Positions 26,621 through 35,139 are shown, counted from the stretch's first letter. The stretch is 64,000 nt of DNA from Polynucleobacter sp. MWH-UH25E (GCF_018687095.1 NZ_CP061286.1:310001-374000), one strand, 5' to 3'. Notes: a model not told the origin generated them from the sequence alone. A program made the numbers and translations.

Positions 26621-26647
26621 AAATCTAAATAAGACGTATTTAGATTT
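26621..26647. repeat. Perfect 11-bp palindrome downstream of the integrase module
   Basis: AAATCTAAATA (26621-26631) and TATTTAGATTT (26637-26647) are perfect inverted repeats with a 5-base loop AGACG, 24 bases after the stop of the 295-aa gene. There are no GC pairs beyond two and no T-run follows, so it is a weak terminator at best. A recombinase or regulator site is an alternative. Confidence 0.5.
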
Positions 26648-26705
26648 ATAAAGAAAGCTATTCCTTGGAGGGAAATTTACAAAACGGACTCATTCTCATT
26701 TGTTA

Positions 26706-26724
26706 TAGGGGAGGCTATCCCCTA
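26706..26724. other. Short stem TAGGGG/CCCCTA
   Basis: TAGGGG (26706-26711) pairs with CCCCTA (26719-26724) across a 7-base loop, 20 bases before a possible 50-codon reading frame. It could be a leader structure that affects translation of that frame. It is short enough to be accidental. Confidence 0.3.
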
Positions 26725-26744
26725 AATCTCGTTACTTTATTGGG

Positions 26745-26897
26745 ATGAGTGACACAGAAGCGCCCGCTAATGCCATCTATCGCTCTTTAATTGGATATCA
26801 ATTTGCAGATATTCTTACTGCTGGATCAGAAAATGCTTACCGCTATCTTGATGTTTTTCAATTAGGCTTGATCTATCGCCATTTCATTCTCAACTAA
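26745..26897 (+). CDS. Possible 50-aa small protein
   Basis: An ATG-to-TAA frame of 51 codons in the 491-base gap between the integrase module and the WecA-like gene. The product starts MSDTEAPANAIYRSL and is balanced in composition, with several Tyr and aromatic residues and no membrane helix. The ribosome site is weak (TTGGG directly before the ATG). I do not recognise it. It is immediately followed by a second small frame with a good ribosome site, which makes a two-gene unit conceivable. Confidence 0.35.
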   Translation: MSDTEAPANAIYRSLIGYQFADILTAGSENAYRYLDVFQLGLIYRHFILN

Positions 26898-26912
26898 CTC
26901 TGGGAGATGTTC

Positions 26913-27044
26913 ATGTTATCAATTGAATACGTTCACAAACGCTCTAAAGTATTTCGAATTGAACTAAGCTTAGCAGTTGTCGCTTGTTTAGTAGTGATCT
27001 TTTTTATATGGCAGATATTGCGTGTGCTGATGGTCTTCAAATAA
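26913..27044 (+). CDS. Possible 43-aa single-span membrane protein
   Basis: ATG at 26913 has GGGAG 6 bases upstream (26902-26906), the best ribosome site in this gap. The product has a basic N-terminal half (HKRSKVFR) followed by a hydrophobic segment LAVVACLVVIFFIWQIL of about 18 residues, so it is a likely single-pass inner-membrane peptide. An ATG two codons earlier lies too close to the ribosome site. No family is recognised. Confidence 0.4.
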   Translation: MLSIEYVHKRSKVFRIELSLAVVACLVVIFFIWQILRVLMVFK

Positions 27045-27088
27045 GATTCAAGCACTTCAATTTGAACATTTTCCTGGCTTGACCCTTT

Positions 27089-28168
27089 CTAAAGGTGTAA
27101 CCACTTGGGTGTTTTAAAGTTGACAATGCTCTTGTAAAGCCAAATATAACTTATAGTAAAAATCAATAAAAATCCGAGCAAAATTGCGGTCGATTTCCAA
27201 AACAAAATTGCCGGAATCACTGCCAGAGTACTCAGCACCCAGAGATAGGGCGATGTCTTAGCATTGGCGCTAAACCATTCCGCCTCATTATGGATCTGCG
27301 TTGAGTTGAGAATTCTTCTAAAAATCAGAGAGTGAAAATGAATGCCGTCAGGGTGTCCTGGGCTCTTGCCTTGGTGAAACTTTCTGCGATAGATCGTAAA
27401 GAGCGTTTCTAAAATGGGATAAGCATTGATCATGACGGCAAACCAAGGCGAGATCTCAGGGTGCCGGCTCACTATGAGGACGGTGATTGAGGCCACCCAA
27501 AAACCAATGAGATAGGCGCCCCCATCGCCCAAGAAGATTAAGCCTCTAGGGTAGTTCCAGATAAAAAATCCCAAGATTGCACTGATCATCGTAAAGCTTA
27601 AGAAGGTGATTAAGGGATCATTCATCTGCATGCCCATATAACCAAGACCCACTAAGGTAATCATGCCAACCATACTGGATAAACCATTAAAGCCATCAAT
27701 GATGTTGTACGCATTAGCAAGTCCAGTAATGGCAAAGACCGTAAAGAGAATTGAAATGACTGACATTGCCATGAGATGGTCAATGCCCATAATATCTAAG
27801 CGGTTAATATTGGCATCCAGTAGTAGGATAAAAATGAGGGCGCCAATTGCAGTAAAAATTAGGCGCATTCGCACACTGACTTTTTTGCTGATATCTTCCA
27901 CGATACCAATGAAAAAAACCGGAATAGCCGATACCAATAGTAGCCATTCTTGCTTTGTCTCGAATATTCCAGATGAATGAAACAGAGTGCCCACTACAAG
28001 TGCTAGGGCAATGCCGACACCACCCACTCTAGGAACAATCTGTGAGTGGAATTTTTGTGGACCACTTAAATCTGAGTCGCCACTTAAGCTTTCATGAAGC
28101 TTTTGAGTGCGAATAATCAGCACAGTCACAATAAATGATGTAAAGAAGGCGAGAATCAGGCTTGACAT
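27089..28168 (-). CDS. WecA/MraY-family undecaprenyl-phosphate glycosyl-1-phosphate transferase
   Basis: A 359-aa polytopic protein with about 10-11 helices. E91-D92 (GIVEDISKK), D158 (NAYNIIDGFNG), D215 (LGDGG) and the HPDGIHFH loop (272-279) are the metal and nucleotide motifs of the MraY/WecA/WbpL family. The enzyme links the first sugar phosphate to undecaprenyl phosphate and so starts O-antigen repeat assembly, probably for the cluster at 1-24354. It is not MraY itself, since no cell-wall genes are nearby. It is transcribed towards the cluster and separated from it by the integrase module. Confidence 0.88.
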   Translation of the reverse strand: MSSLILAFFTSFIVTVLIIRTQKLHESLSGDSDLSGPQKFHSQIVPRVGGVGIALALVVGTLFHSSGIFETKQEWLLLVSAIPVFFIGIVEDISKKVSVRMRLIFTAIGALIFILLLDANINRLDIMGIDHLMAMSVISILFTVFAITGLANAYNIIDGFNGLSSMVGMITLVGLGYMGMQMNDPLITFLSFTMISAILGFFIWNYPRGLIFLGDGGAYLIGFWVASITVLIVSRHPEISPWFAVMINAYPILETLFTIYRRKFHQGKSPGHPDGIHFHSLIFRRILNSTQIHNEAEWFSANAKTSPYLWVLSTLAVIPAILFWKSTAILLGFLLIFTISYIWLYKSIVNFKTPKWLHL

Positions 28169-28375
28169 TTAACAATTATAGAATTTATTAAGATCAAAAA
28201 TTGTATAAAAATCACTTTTTTTGATGAATTAATTCTCAATCAAGCCCTCAAAGTCTTGGGGTCTCTAAGCCTTGATGAGCTATTGTGGGAGTTAATTGGC
28301 ACTTACAGTTCACAGACTGAGAATCTCAATACCTCTTTCAGTCTTATCGAGATTTGCCAGCCCCATTGAAGTTTA

Positions 28376-29407
28376 CTAGGGCACCAAACTTAAGAACAAG
28401 TACTCAAAGAAGATAATGAGGTGCACTACTCCTTGCAGTAGGGTGGTTCTACCAATTGCCAGTGTCAAACCTCCAATAAAGAAGGTTAGGTACATTAGGG
28501 TCATATTCAGGCTACTAATACCTAGACTTAGAGGAAGCTGGAAATAAATTGCTATCGCCGCAATCGTTGGAATAGAAAGTCCGATACTCGCTAACGCTGA
28601 TCCTAGGGCTAAGTTCAAGCTACTTTGCAGGCGATTGGCTTTGGCTGCTCTGACTGCCGCATACCCTTCGGGTAATAACACCAGCATCGCAATTGCTATG
28701 CCCACAATCGTCTTGGGCGCACCAGCCGCCTTGACTCCAGCTTCAATTGCTGGGCTGAGTAATTCAGCAAGGCCAACTACTACCACCAAAGAAATAATAA
28801 GTAAGACTACGCTGATGCCTGTTTTGATGTTGCTGGGTTTCTCGGCGTGAATATTGTTATCTTTCTTTTGATTGGCGGCTTTAGGTAAGTAGTAATCACG
28901 ATGGGTAACTGTCTGAAAAAACAGAAAGGCAGCATACAAAACAAACGAGGCAATGCCCGCAAAGGCTAACTGGCTCTTAGTAAAGTCTGGACCCGGCGTG
29001 CTCGTAGTCACAATCGGCATGACCAAAATAAAGGTGGCTAATGCTGTAAGTACCGCTAAAGCAGAGTTCATGCCTTCATTACGAAAATTCATTTCATGGT
29101 GATGTAGACCACCCACGAATATGCAGAGACCAATGACCCCATTGAGCACAATCATGACAGTGGCGAAGACTGCATCACGTGCAATAAATTGCGAGCCATC
29201 ATGACCCGAGAGCATCATCGAAATGATCAACGATACTTCAATAATCGTGACGCTAATCGCTAGCACTAGAGCGCCATAGGGCTCACCCGTTTTATGGGCA
29301 ATCACCTCTGCATGGTGAACGGCAGAGAGCACGCCTCCGATTAATGCAATTGCCATAATGACAATAAACCAAGTCTGGCTGGCTAAATGGTGGAGGGTAT
29401 CGATCAT
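28376..29407 (-). CDS. chaA: Ca2+/H+ antiporter (ChaA)
   Basis: A 343-aa CaCA-superfamily exchanger with about 10-11 helices. The two inverted alpha repeats are visible: HHAEVIAHKTGEPYGALVLA with the following TIIEVSL (about 27-55) and VLLPEGYAAVRAA (about 241-253), with glutamates in membrane segments that bind cation. It extrudes calcium (and perhaps sodium or potassium) in exchange for protons. The central loop (about 170-190) is hydrophilic and Lys/Asn rich. It stands alone, with 100-200 base gaps on both sides. Confidence 0.9.
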   Translation of the reverse strand: MIDTLHHLASQTWFIVIMAIALIGGVLSAVHHAEVIAHKTGEPYGALVLAISVTIIEVSLIISMMLSGHDGSQFIARDAVFATVMIVLNGVIGLCIFVGGLHHHEMNFRNEGMNSALAVLTALATFILVMPIVTTSTPGPDFTKSQLAFAGIASFVLYAAFLFFQTVTHRDYYLPKAANQKKDNNIHAEKPSNIKTGISVVLLIISLVVVVGLAELLSPAIEAGVKAAGAPKTIVGIAIAMLVLLPEGYAAVRAAKANRLQSSLNLALGSALASIGLSIPTIAAIAIYFQLPLSLGISSLNMTLMYLTFFIGGLTLAIGRTTLLQGVVHLIIFFEYLFLSLVP

Positions 29408-29529
29408 ATTTATGTGCGCTGGCTATTAGCTAAATATTATTGAGACACTTTAATTGCTATTAAATCAATGTTTATCAAGATTTCATCTAGATTATGCAAT
29501 GATTGCATGACCGAACTACAATTTATCTC

Positions 29530-29892
29530 ATGAAAGCAATTATCCTCTTTGGCCACGGTGCGCGTGATATTCGTTGGCGCGAGCCTTTTGATCGTTTGCT
29601 TGGTTTATGGAAGTCTGATTATCCAGATGTGATGGCTGAGTTAGCCTTTTTAGAAATGATGCAACCCTCTCTTGAGGATGCTGTAACTAACTTAGCAAGT
29701 AAAGGCGCTAGCAAAATTACGGTTATCCCCGTCTTTTTTGGACAGGGTGGTCATTTGCGCAATGATTTCCCCCTGCTGCTCGAAGATTGCCAGAAAAAAT
29801 TTCCAGCGATTGCTTTAAGCGCTACGCCTGCTGTTGGTGAGGACTTGGGTGTTCTTCAAGCCATCATTGATTTCGGGACTCGAGCTCTCTGA
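29530..29892 (+). CDS. cbiX: CbiX/SirB-type sirohydrochlorin chelatase
   Basis: A 120-aa single-domain chelatase. ILFGHGARD (4-12) carries the catalytic His10, and VIPVFFGQGGHLRNDFP holds the second family histidine. Single-domain CbiX-S proteins of this size insert Co or Fe into sirohydrochlorin as homodimers. The neighbouring cobA makes the substrate precursor and cysI downstream needs siroheme, so ferrochelation is the likely role. The ATG at 29530 matches the family N-terminus; an upstream TTG at 29503 would add nine unconserved residues. The 3' end overlaps the convergent cobA gene by 78 bases. Confidence 0.82.
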   Translation: MKAIILFGHGARDIRWREPFDRLLGLWKSDYPDVMAELAFLEMMQPSLEDAVTNLASKGASKITVIPVFFGQGGHLRNDFPLLLEDCQKKFPAIALSATPAVGEDLGVLQAIIDFGTRAL

Positions 29893-30672
29893 TTGATCGT
29901 CTTTATCTCTTAAGGCTTCACCAATCATAATCAGCGCTGGTGAGCTGCTATCAAACCATTGATCTGCTTTGCCATTCGCTAACTCACCTAAGGTACTACT
30001 CCACAAACGCTCTCGTTTAGTGCTGACTGCTTCAAGTATATGCACTGGTGTAGTCTTGTTGAAGTGAGGATTTTGCGCTATCAGTTGGTTTGCGATTCGG
30101 GCGGCATCTTTGCGGCCCATGTAATACACCATAGTATCAGCGCTAGGATTGCTGATCGGTTTCAGGGGTTCTTGATGGCTACTATTGCTAGTGTTCGTTG
30201 AGCTTTCTGAAGCTGCTTGTGCCAATGTTACGAAGGCAACACTTCTCGATAAGCCTCTCAGGGTCAGTGACTGCTGTAAGCTCGCTGCACCTGCGAGAGC
30301 GGCGGTAATGCCAGGCACTACTTCAACTTCGATACCAGCGTCTCTTAATGCTTGGATCTCTTCATCGGCTCTACCGAATAGCATAGGATCGCCACCTTTA
30401 AGGCGAATAACCACTTGGTGTTTCTGAGCCGCATCAATTAGGCGCTTATTAATAAATGCTTGAGCTGAAGATAGCCTTTCACAGCGCTTACCTACTGCTA
30501 CCTTTTCTGCTTGTGGGCAAAGATTGAGCATCTCAGGGTCGACTAAAGCATCATGCAACACAATGTTAGCTTTGGCTAAAAGGTTAGCGCCGCGGACGGT
30601 AATGAGATCAGCAGCGCCGGGGCCGGCGCCCACTAAATATACTTTTCCGAGATTGCTTGGTGGCTGATTCAT
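29815..30672 (-). CDS. cobA: Uroporphyrinogen-III C-methyltransferase (SUMT)
   Basis: 285 aa. VYLVGAGPGAADLITVRG (12-29) is the N-terminal SAM-site signature, VIRLKGGDPMLFGR (89-102) the second SUMT motif, and VVPGITAALA (118-127) the third. It methylates uroporphyrinogen III twice to precorrin-2, the precursor of siroheme and B12. A Ser/Asn-rich insertion lies near residues 155-178 and the C-terminal 25 residues are poorly conserved; the latter are encoded in the zone overlapping the convergent cbiX gene. It is followed upstream by DUF934 and cysI on the same strand, a siroheme-sulfite reductase unit. Confidence 0.92.
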   Translation of the reverse strand: MNQPPSNLGKVYLVGAGPGAADLITVRGANLLAKANIVLHDALVDPEMLNLCPQAEKVAVGKRCERLSSAQAFINKRLIDAAQKHQVVIRLKGGDPMLFGRADEEIQALRDAGIEVEVVPGITAALAGAASLQQSLTLRGLSRSVAFVTLAQAASESSTNTSNSSHQEPLKPISNPSADTMVYYMGRKDAARIANQLIAQNPHFNKTTPVHILEAVSTKRERLWSSTLGELANGKADQWFDSSSPALIMIGEALRDKDDQSESSSPEINDGLKNTQVLTNSRRSA

Positions 30673-30734
30673 ATTGCTTTATTTGTGTTCGTATTGATAT
30701 TGATGACTATGTCTTTGTTTTATCAATATCGATA

Positions 30735-31319
30735 TCAATGAGCTTGCAGTGAGGCTCTCTTACCTCGCCAACTATTTTGGGTTGTTACTGAAAACAAATC
30801 AAACTGCTTGAGAGCGACATCTAAGTTTTGATCTGGACGCAATGCAAAGCTATCAAAACCAACGCGAGCACCTTGTAAGAGCTGATCAATCAACACATCA
30901 CCAATTGCGCGGATTTCACCTGCCCACTGCAAGCGATCTCGTAAAAGGGCTGCCGTGCTAAAGCTTCTGCCATCTCTAAAAATAGGAAAGTGAGCTGCCA
31001 CTAGAGGCCAAACTTTTTTACCTTCTTCAATGATGTCAGCATGTTTCAGAATGTCATCATCAGCTGCAAACCAGACAGCAATCTGACCATTTTCTGCCTT
31101 TGCTTGAATGTCAGCTTCATGATGGTGTTCAATCCACCAGCTAAATGGCACTAGTATTTTGCGAAGGCTGGAGTGGCCTGGTTCAATATCCGGTAGACCA
31201 CCTTCATCTTGACTGCCACCCCAAATGATCCACTCATTAGCTGCCAAGTAAGGCTTTTCATCTTTCGGAAAATGCAAAATTTGATCATGTGTATCGATAG
31301 AGCTTGTATTGTTGCTCAT
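30735..31319 (-). CDS. DUF934 protein of assimilatory sulfate reduction
   Basis: A 194-aa soluble protein of the DUF934 family, recognised from the segments WIIWGGSQ, ILVPFSWWIEHH and ALLRDRLQWAGEIRAIGDVL. The family sits directly after cysI in many beta- and alphaproteobacteria and is presumed to assist sulfite reductase, perhaps in electron delivery; this has not been shown biochemically to my knowledge. Its ATG overlaps the cysI stop by 4 bases, so translation is coupled. Confidence 0.82.
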   Translation of the reverse strand: MSNNTSSIDTHDQILHFPKDEKPYLAANEWIIWGGSQDEGGLPDIEPGHSSLRKILVPFSWWIEHHHEADIQAKAENGQIAVWFAADDDILKHADIIEEGKKVWPLVAAHFPIFRDGRSFSTAALLRDRLQWAGEIRAIGDVLIDQLLQGARVGFDSFALRPDQNLDVALKQFDLFSVTTQNSWRGKRASLQAH

Positions 31320-33061
31320 GATGCATCTCCTACCGCCGCTTGATTTTCAGGCAATTCTTTTTTCTTCGCCTTCTCGTTTTTATCCTTATAGGCCGCTTCT
31401 TTAAAAGGTGTTACGCCTAATCGTTGGTAAGCCTGAATAAAAGATTCACCCTCGGTGCGTTGTGCAACATAAGTATTGATGATGTTGCTCATCACATCAG
31501 GGATTTCATCGGCATAGAAAGAAGGACCAATGACTTTGCCAATGGCAGCATCATTGCCTTGCTCACCACCCAGAGTAACTTGATACCATTCTTCACCATC
31601 CTTATCGACTCCCAAAACACCGATATTGCCAACATGGTGGTGACCACACGAGTTAATGCAACCTGAAATATTGAGGCTAATATCGCCTAGATCAAATAAG
31701 TAATCTAAATCGTCAAAGCGTTCCTGAATGGCTTTGGCGATTGGTAATGATTTGGCATTGGCTAGTGAGCAGAAGTCGCCGCCTGGGCAGGCAATGATGT
31801 CGGTCAGTAGGCCCACATTAGGCAATGCTACTTTTTGTTTTTTAGCTTCTTGCCAGAGTTCAAATAACTTTGATTGCTCCACATCGGCCAATACTAAGTT
31901 TTGCTCATGGGTAGCACGCAATTCACCAAAGCTATATTGATCTGCTAAATCTGCTATCGCTAACATTTGTGCAGTAGTGGCATCACCTGGGGCGACTGTG
32001 CCATGAGGCTTGAGTGACAGGATAACGCTAGCATAGCCAGGAACTTGATGTGGTTTTACATTGCGCTCTAGCCATCTTGCAAAAGATTGTTGAGTTGCTT
32101 TGTCGGACTCGTTTGCTAAGTTTAGTACTTGCTCATTTGTCAGGGCTGGAAGACTCTTGTAAGCAGGTTTAGTGAAGTGCTTCGCTACACGATCCCACTC
32201 CGCTTGCGTGAAATTGTCATCACCATCTTTAATGTGTAGCCACTCACCTTCAACTTGGCGAGCAAACTCTTCGGGGCTTAGAGCCTTTACCAAAATCTTG
32301 ATACGGGCCTTGTAGAGGTTGTCTCGTCTACCAAAGCGGTTGTAGACACGCAGTAGCGCAGTCAGATAGCTTGGCAAGAGATGCCATGGCAGATTCTGTT
32401 TGATGAGCGAGCCTAAAATGGGGGTACGACCCATCCCGCCGCCGGCATAGATATCCGCTGTTAGTTCGCCATTGTTGATATCTTTGTTCTTCTTGAGTTC
32501 AATGCCGACATCATGGCAAAGCAAGATGGTGCGATCTTCTTTAGCACCGTTGATCGCAAACTTAAACTTACGTGGCAAATGCGCAAACTCAGGATGTAAT
32601 GTTGACCATTGTCGGAGTAATTCGCAAACGGGACGAGGGTCTACATATTCATCCGCAGCAACACCAGCAAATGCATCGCTTGTAATGTTGCGTATGCAGT
32701 TACCTGAAGTTTGAATGGCATGCATTTCTACTTTGGCTAACTCAGCCAAAATATCTGGTGTGTCTTCTAGTGTGACCCAGTTGTACTGAATGTTTTGACG
32801 GGAAGTGAAGTGGCCGTAGCCGCGATCGTATTTCTCAGCGATAAGCGCCATCGTGCGCAATTGCTTGGAATTAAACAAGCCATAGGGGATGGCAACGCGC
32901 AACATGTAAGCGTGCCGCTGATGGTACAGGCCGTTTTGTAAACGTAATGGGCGAAACTCTTCTTCAGCGAGAGTGCCATTTAGGCGTCTTGCAACTTGGT
33001 CTCGAAATTGTGCAACCCTCTGATTTACAAGGGTTTGATCAATATGGTCATATTTATACAT
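31316..33061 (-). CDS. cysI: Sulfite (nitrite/sulfite) reductase haemoprotein
   Basis: 581 aa with two nitrite/sulfite reductase half-repeats. TSGNCIRN (118-125) lines the active site. C425-x5-C431 (CPGGDFC) and C468-x3-C472 (CINSC) bind the 4Fe-4S cluster bridged to siroheme. It reduces sulfite to sulfide for cysteine synthesis. It heads the minus-strand unit with DUF934 and cobA. The gap to the divergent hydrolase gene (250 bases) holds its promoter; I could not define a CysB site. Assimilatory nitrite reduction is a less likely alternative. Confidence 0.92.
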   Translation of the reverse strand: MYKYDHIDQTLVNQRVAQFRDQVARRLNGTLAEEEFRPLRLQNGLYHQRHAYMLRVAIPYGLFNSKQLRTMALIAEKYDRGYGHFTSRQNIQYNWVTLEDTPDILAELAKVEMHAIQTSGNCIRNITSDAFAGVAADEYVDPRPVCELLRQWSTLHPEFAHLPRKFKFAINGAKEDRTILLCHDVGIELKKNKDINNGELTADIYAGGGMGRTPILGSLIKQNLPWHLLPSYLTALLRVYNRFGRRDNLYKARIKILVKALSPEEFARQVEGEWLHIKDGDDNFTQAEWDRVAKHFTKPAYKSLPALTNEQVLNLANESDKATQQSFARWLERNVKPHQVPGYASVILSLKPHGTVAPGDATTAQMLAIADLADQYSFGELRATHEQNLVLADVEQSKLFELWQEAKKQKVALPNVGLLTDIIACPGGDFCSLANAKSLPIAKAIQERFDDLDYLFDLGDISLNISGCINSCGHHHVGNIGVLGVDKDGEEWYQVTLGGEQGNDAAIGKVIGPSFYADEIPDVMSNIINTYVAQRTEGESFIQAYQRLGVTPFKEAAYKDKNEKAKKKELPENQAAVGDAS

Positions 33062-33248
33062 AGTGCATGATTGTCGAGGATTTTCAATATTCCTTCAAAT
33101 ACTCAAAAATCTCTTTTATATAACTTATAGATATATAGAGTTTGACCCGCTAGGTTCCTAATAGCCTGTTTCAATAAAGAGTAGGTTATTGCTTAGTCTA
33201 TTTAGTCATCCCTCAATCATTGGTCAACTCTCTGTAAGATGAGGATAA

Positions 33249-33275
33249 GTTAGATAGCTTAGATAACTTAGACAA
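33249..33275 (+). repeat. Three imperfect 9-bp tandem repeats in leader region
   Basis: Units GTTAGATAG, CTTAGATAA and CTTAGACAA follow directly on one another, 36-62 bases before the start of the beta-lactamase-fold gene. The inverted pair AAGTTA/TAACTT overlaps them. They could be regulator sites between the divergent cysI and hydrolase genes. No regulator can be named. Confidence 0.35.
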
Positions 33276-33311
33276 AGTGATCTGACTGTAAATATTAAAA
33301 ACGGAGACAAC

Positions 33312-34601
33312 ATGATCAGATTGAAGGCAATTTGCTTAGCTTTGGCTTTTGCAGTGGGATTGGTGGGTGCTACCGATTCACTTGCTGCGGACAACTCAAA
33401 ATCACCTCTGCCTGTAAGTAGCAATCCAGGGCAGGGCTTTAGCCAAGAAGGCTTAAAAAAGATCGATGCATTTTTCGCAGATCAAATTGCCAATAACCAA
33501 TTGCCTGGTGCTGTGCTTGCAGTAGCCAAAAATGGCAAATTAGTCATTTTTAAGCCATACGGATATCTCGATAAGGTCAATAACAAGCCTATGACGACGG
33601 ATGCGATATTTAATTTAGCGTCCATGACAAAAGTAATGGCATCGGTTGGGGCGCTCACCTTTTATGAAGAAGGCAAGTTGTCACTTAATGCGCCGATTGC
33701 AAATTGGTTGCCTCAATTTAAAGAGATGAAGGTAGGCAAGGTGGATGCTGATGGCAATCTCACCACTGTGCCGGCTAAAAACCCAATTACCATTCAAGAT
33801 CTAATGCGTCACACCAACGGCTTAACTTATGGCGGGCGCGGTGCTACTCCAGTACATAAAATGTTCCCACCCAGCTCTGTTGGCGCAGCCGCTCAATACA
33901 ACTCTGCAGAATTTATCGATAAATTAGCGAGCACACCATTGCTCTATGAGCCCGGCACGGTTTGGGACTACGGTTTCGGTATCGATGTGCTGGGCATTAT
34001 TGAAGAAAAGATCGCTGGCAAACCTCTGGGTGGCGTGTTGCAAGACCGTGTTTGGAGCAAAGTTGGCATGCCCAACACAGGCTTTCAAGTTAGTGAAAAA
34101 GATCGTGCGCGATTGGCGCAACCTCTCCCGATGGATCCTTTGGCTGGCAAGCCACAAAAAGTAGAAATATACGAACAAAAGGTGAAATTTGATTGTGGTG
34201 GTTCATGTGCATACTCAACTGCAGGCGACTACATTCGTTTTGGACAAATGCTTCTCAATGGCGGAAGCATTGAGGGCAAGAGAGTGCTCGGCCCACAGAC
34301 TGTTGCTTTCATGACATCCAATCATCTAAACAAAGACATTAAAAATAATGTGGGCGGCACCGAACCTGGACGTGTGGGTTATGGCTTTGGTCTTGGGGTT
34401 GCCGTGAGAACAGAGCGTGGCTTGTCAGCAATCAATGGCAATGTAGGTGATTTCACATGGAATGGAGCCAATGGCACTATCTTCTGGGTGGATCCTAAGG
34501 AGCAAATGGTCGTTGTGATGATGGCGGCTGCACCCGGAGAGATTCGTAAGGTGCATCGTGAACAAGTGAATGCTTTGATTTATGGCGCATTGGAAAAGTA
34601 A
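33312..34601 (+). CDS. Exported beta-lactamase-fold serine hydrolase
   Basis: 429 aa. Residues 1-26 form a Sec signal peptide (cleavage near SLAA|DN). S104-x2-K107 (SMTK) is the catalytic pair of class C beta-lactamase/esterase/DD-peptidase relatives, WDYGFGIDVLG supplies the Tyr of the second motif, and GYGFGLGV corresponds to the third strand region. The family includes esterases and penicillin-binding-like enzymes, so beta-lactam resistance should not be assumed. A strong ribosome site GGAGA precedes the ATG and tandem intrinsic terminators follow the stop. Confidence 0.82.
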   Translation: MIRLKAICLALAFAVGLVGATDSLAADNSKSPLPVSSNPGQGFSQEGLKKIDAFFADQIANNQLPGAVLAVAKNGKLVIFKPYGYLDKVNNKPMTTDAIFNLASMTKVMASVGALTFYEEGKLSLNAPIANWLPQFKEMKVGKVDADGNLTTVPAKNPITIQDLMRHTNGLTYGGRGATPVHKMFPPSSVGAAAQYNSAEFIDKLASTPLLYEPGTVWDYGFGIDVLGIIEEKIAGKPLGGVLQDRVWSKVGMPNTGFQVSEKDRARLAQPLPMDPLAGKPQKVEIYEQKVKFDCGGSCAYSTAGDYIRFGQMLLNGGSIEGKRVLGPQTVAFMTSNHLNKDIKNNVGGTEPGRVGYGFGLGVAVRTERGLSAINGNVGDFTWNGANGTIFWVDPKEQMVVVMMAAAPGEIRKVHREQVNALIYGALEK

Positions 34602-34656
34602 ACGCTGAAAATAAACATCTCTCAAGTGAGTGGTGCGTAGAAAGAAAAATCAAATC

Positions 34657-34680
34657 AAGCCACTTTAAAAGAGTGGTTTT
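34657..34680 (+). terminator. Intrinsic terminator after the hydrolase gene
   Basis: AAGCCACT pairs with AGTGGTTT (one G-T pair) around a 7-base loop and runs into a T-tract. It lies about 55 bases after the stop codon of the beta-lactamase-fold gene. Confidence 0.65.
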
Positions 34681-34691
34681 CCTCCCTCTTT

Positions 34692-34732
34692 AAAATTAGC
34701 GCAAGCACTAACAATGCTTGCGCTAATTTTTT
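34692..34732 (+). terminator. Strong 16-bp perfect stem-loop terminator
   Basis: The arms 34692-34707 and 34715-34730 (core TTAGCGCAAGCA/TGCTTGCGCTAA) are perfect complements with loop CTAACAA, followed by further T. It is the strongest terminator in the window and, having A/T ends on both sides, could act in both directions. It isolates the downstream HTH/AbiEii region from the hydrolase gene. Confidence 0.8.
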
Positions 34733-34797
34733 ACCTTACTTATTTATTTCTGGAGCTTACCGTGATGTAACTAATTAACAAATGAGAAGGATTTGTG

Positions 34798-35115
34798 ATG
34801 TCACGAACTATTAGACGTAAACATCAAAGATATGAATATGTATGGGTTTTAAAAGACTGGGAGTTATTTTTCAGCGGAAGGCCAAACGTTCGTCATGATC
34901 AACATTCGCCAGCCGGAAGAAAAGCAATTGCCATTTTTCACTCGGATAAAGAAGTCACCATGGGAAGTAGCGCACCACACTGGTATCGCAAGATATTTGA
35001 GCGGCAAAGGCGTACGAGAAATAACCGGGAAATGAGAAAGTGGCTTAATAACCCAAGTTTTGACCCTGTTTTTGAGTGCAGACACAGGCATGATGCTAAT
35101 TGGGCTTGGTGGTAA
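34798..35115 (+). CDS. Uncharacterised basic 105-aa protein
   Basis: A short, strongly basic and aromatic protein beginning MSRTIRRKHQRYEYVWVL and ending HRHDANWAWW, with many Arg, His and Trp residues and no membrane helix. I do not recognise a family; the style is that of phage or accessory-region proteins, perhaps nucleic-acid binding. GAAGG lies upstream of the GTG-ATG pair; I chose the ATG. It sits alone between two terminators and the toxin-antitoxin promoter. Confidence 0.5.
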   Translation: MSRTIRRKHQRYEYVWVLKDWELFFSGRPNVRHDQHSPAGRKAIAIFHSDKEVTMGSSAPHWYRKIFERQRRTRNNREMRKWLNNPSFDPVFECRHRHDANWAWW

Positions 35116-35139
35116 GGAGCTTTTTACTAGCTTTTTGTA

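Noticed and set aside
28169..28375. Open frame without ATG (ending in ...LIEICQPH) between the WecA-like and chaA genes
   Set aside because: It has no usable start codon or ribosome site and lies downstream of chaA on the opposite strand. It could be a gene remnant but I cannot support it.
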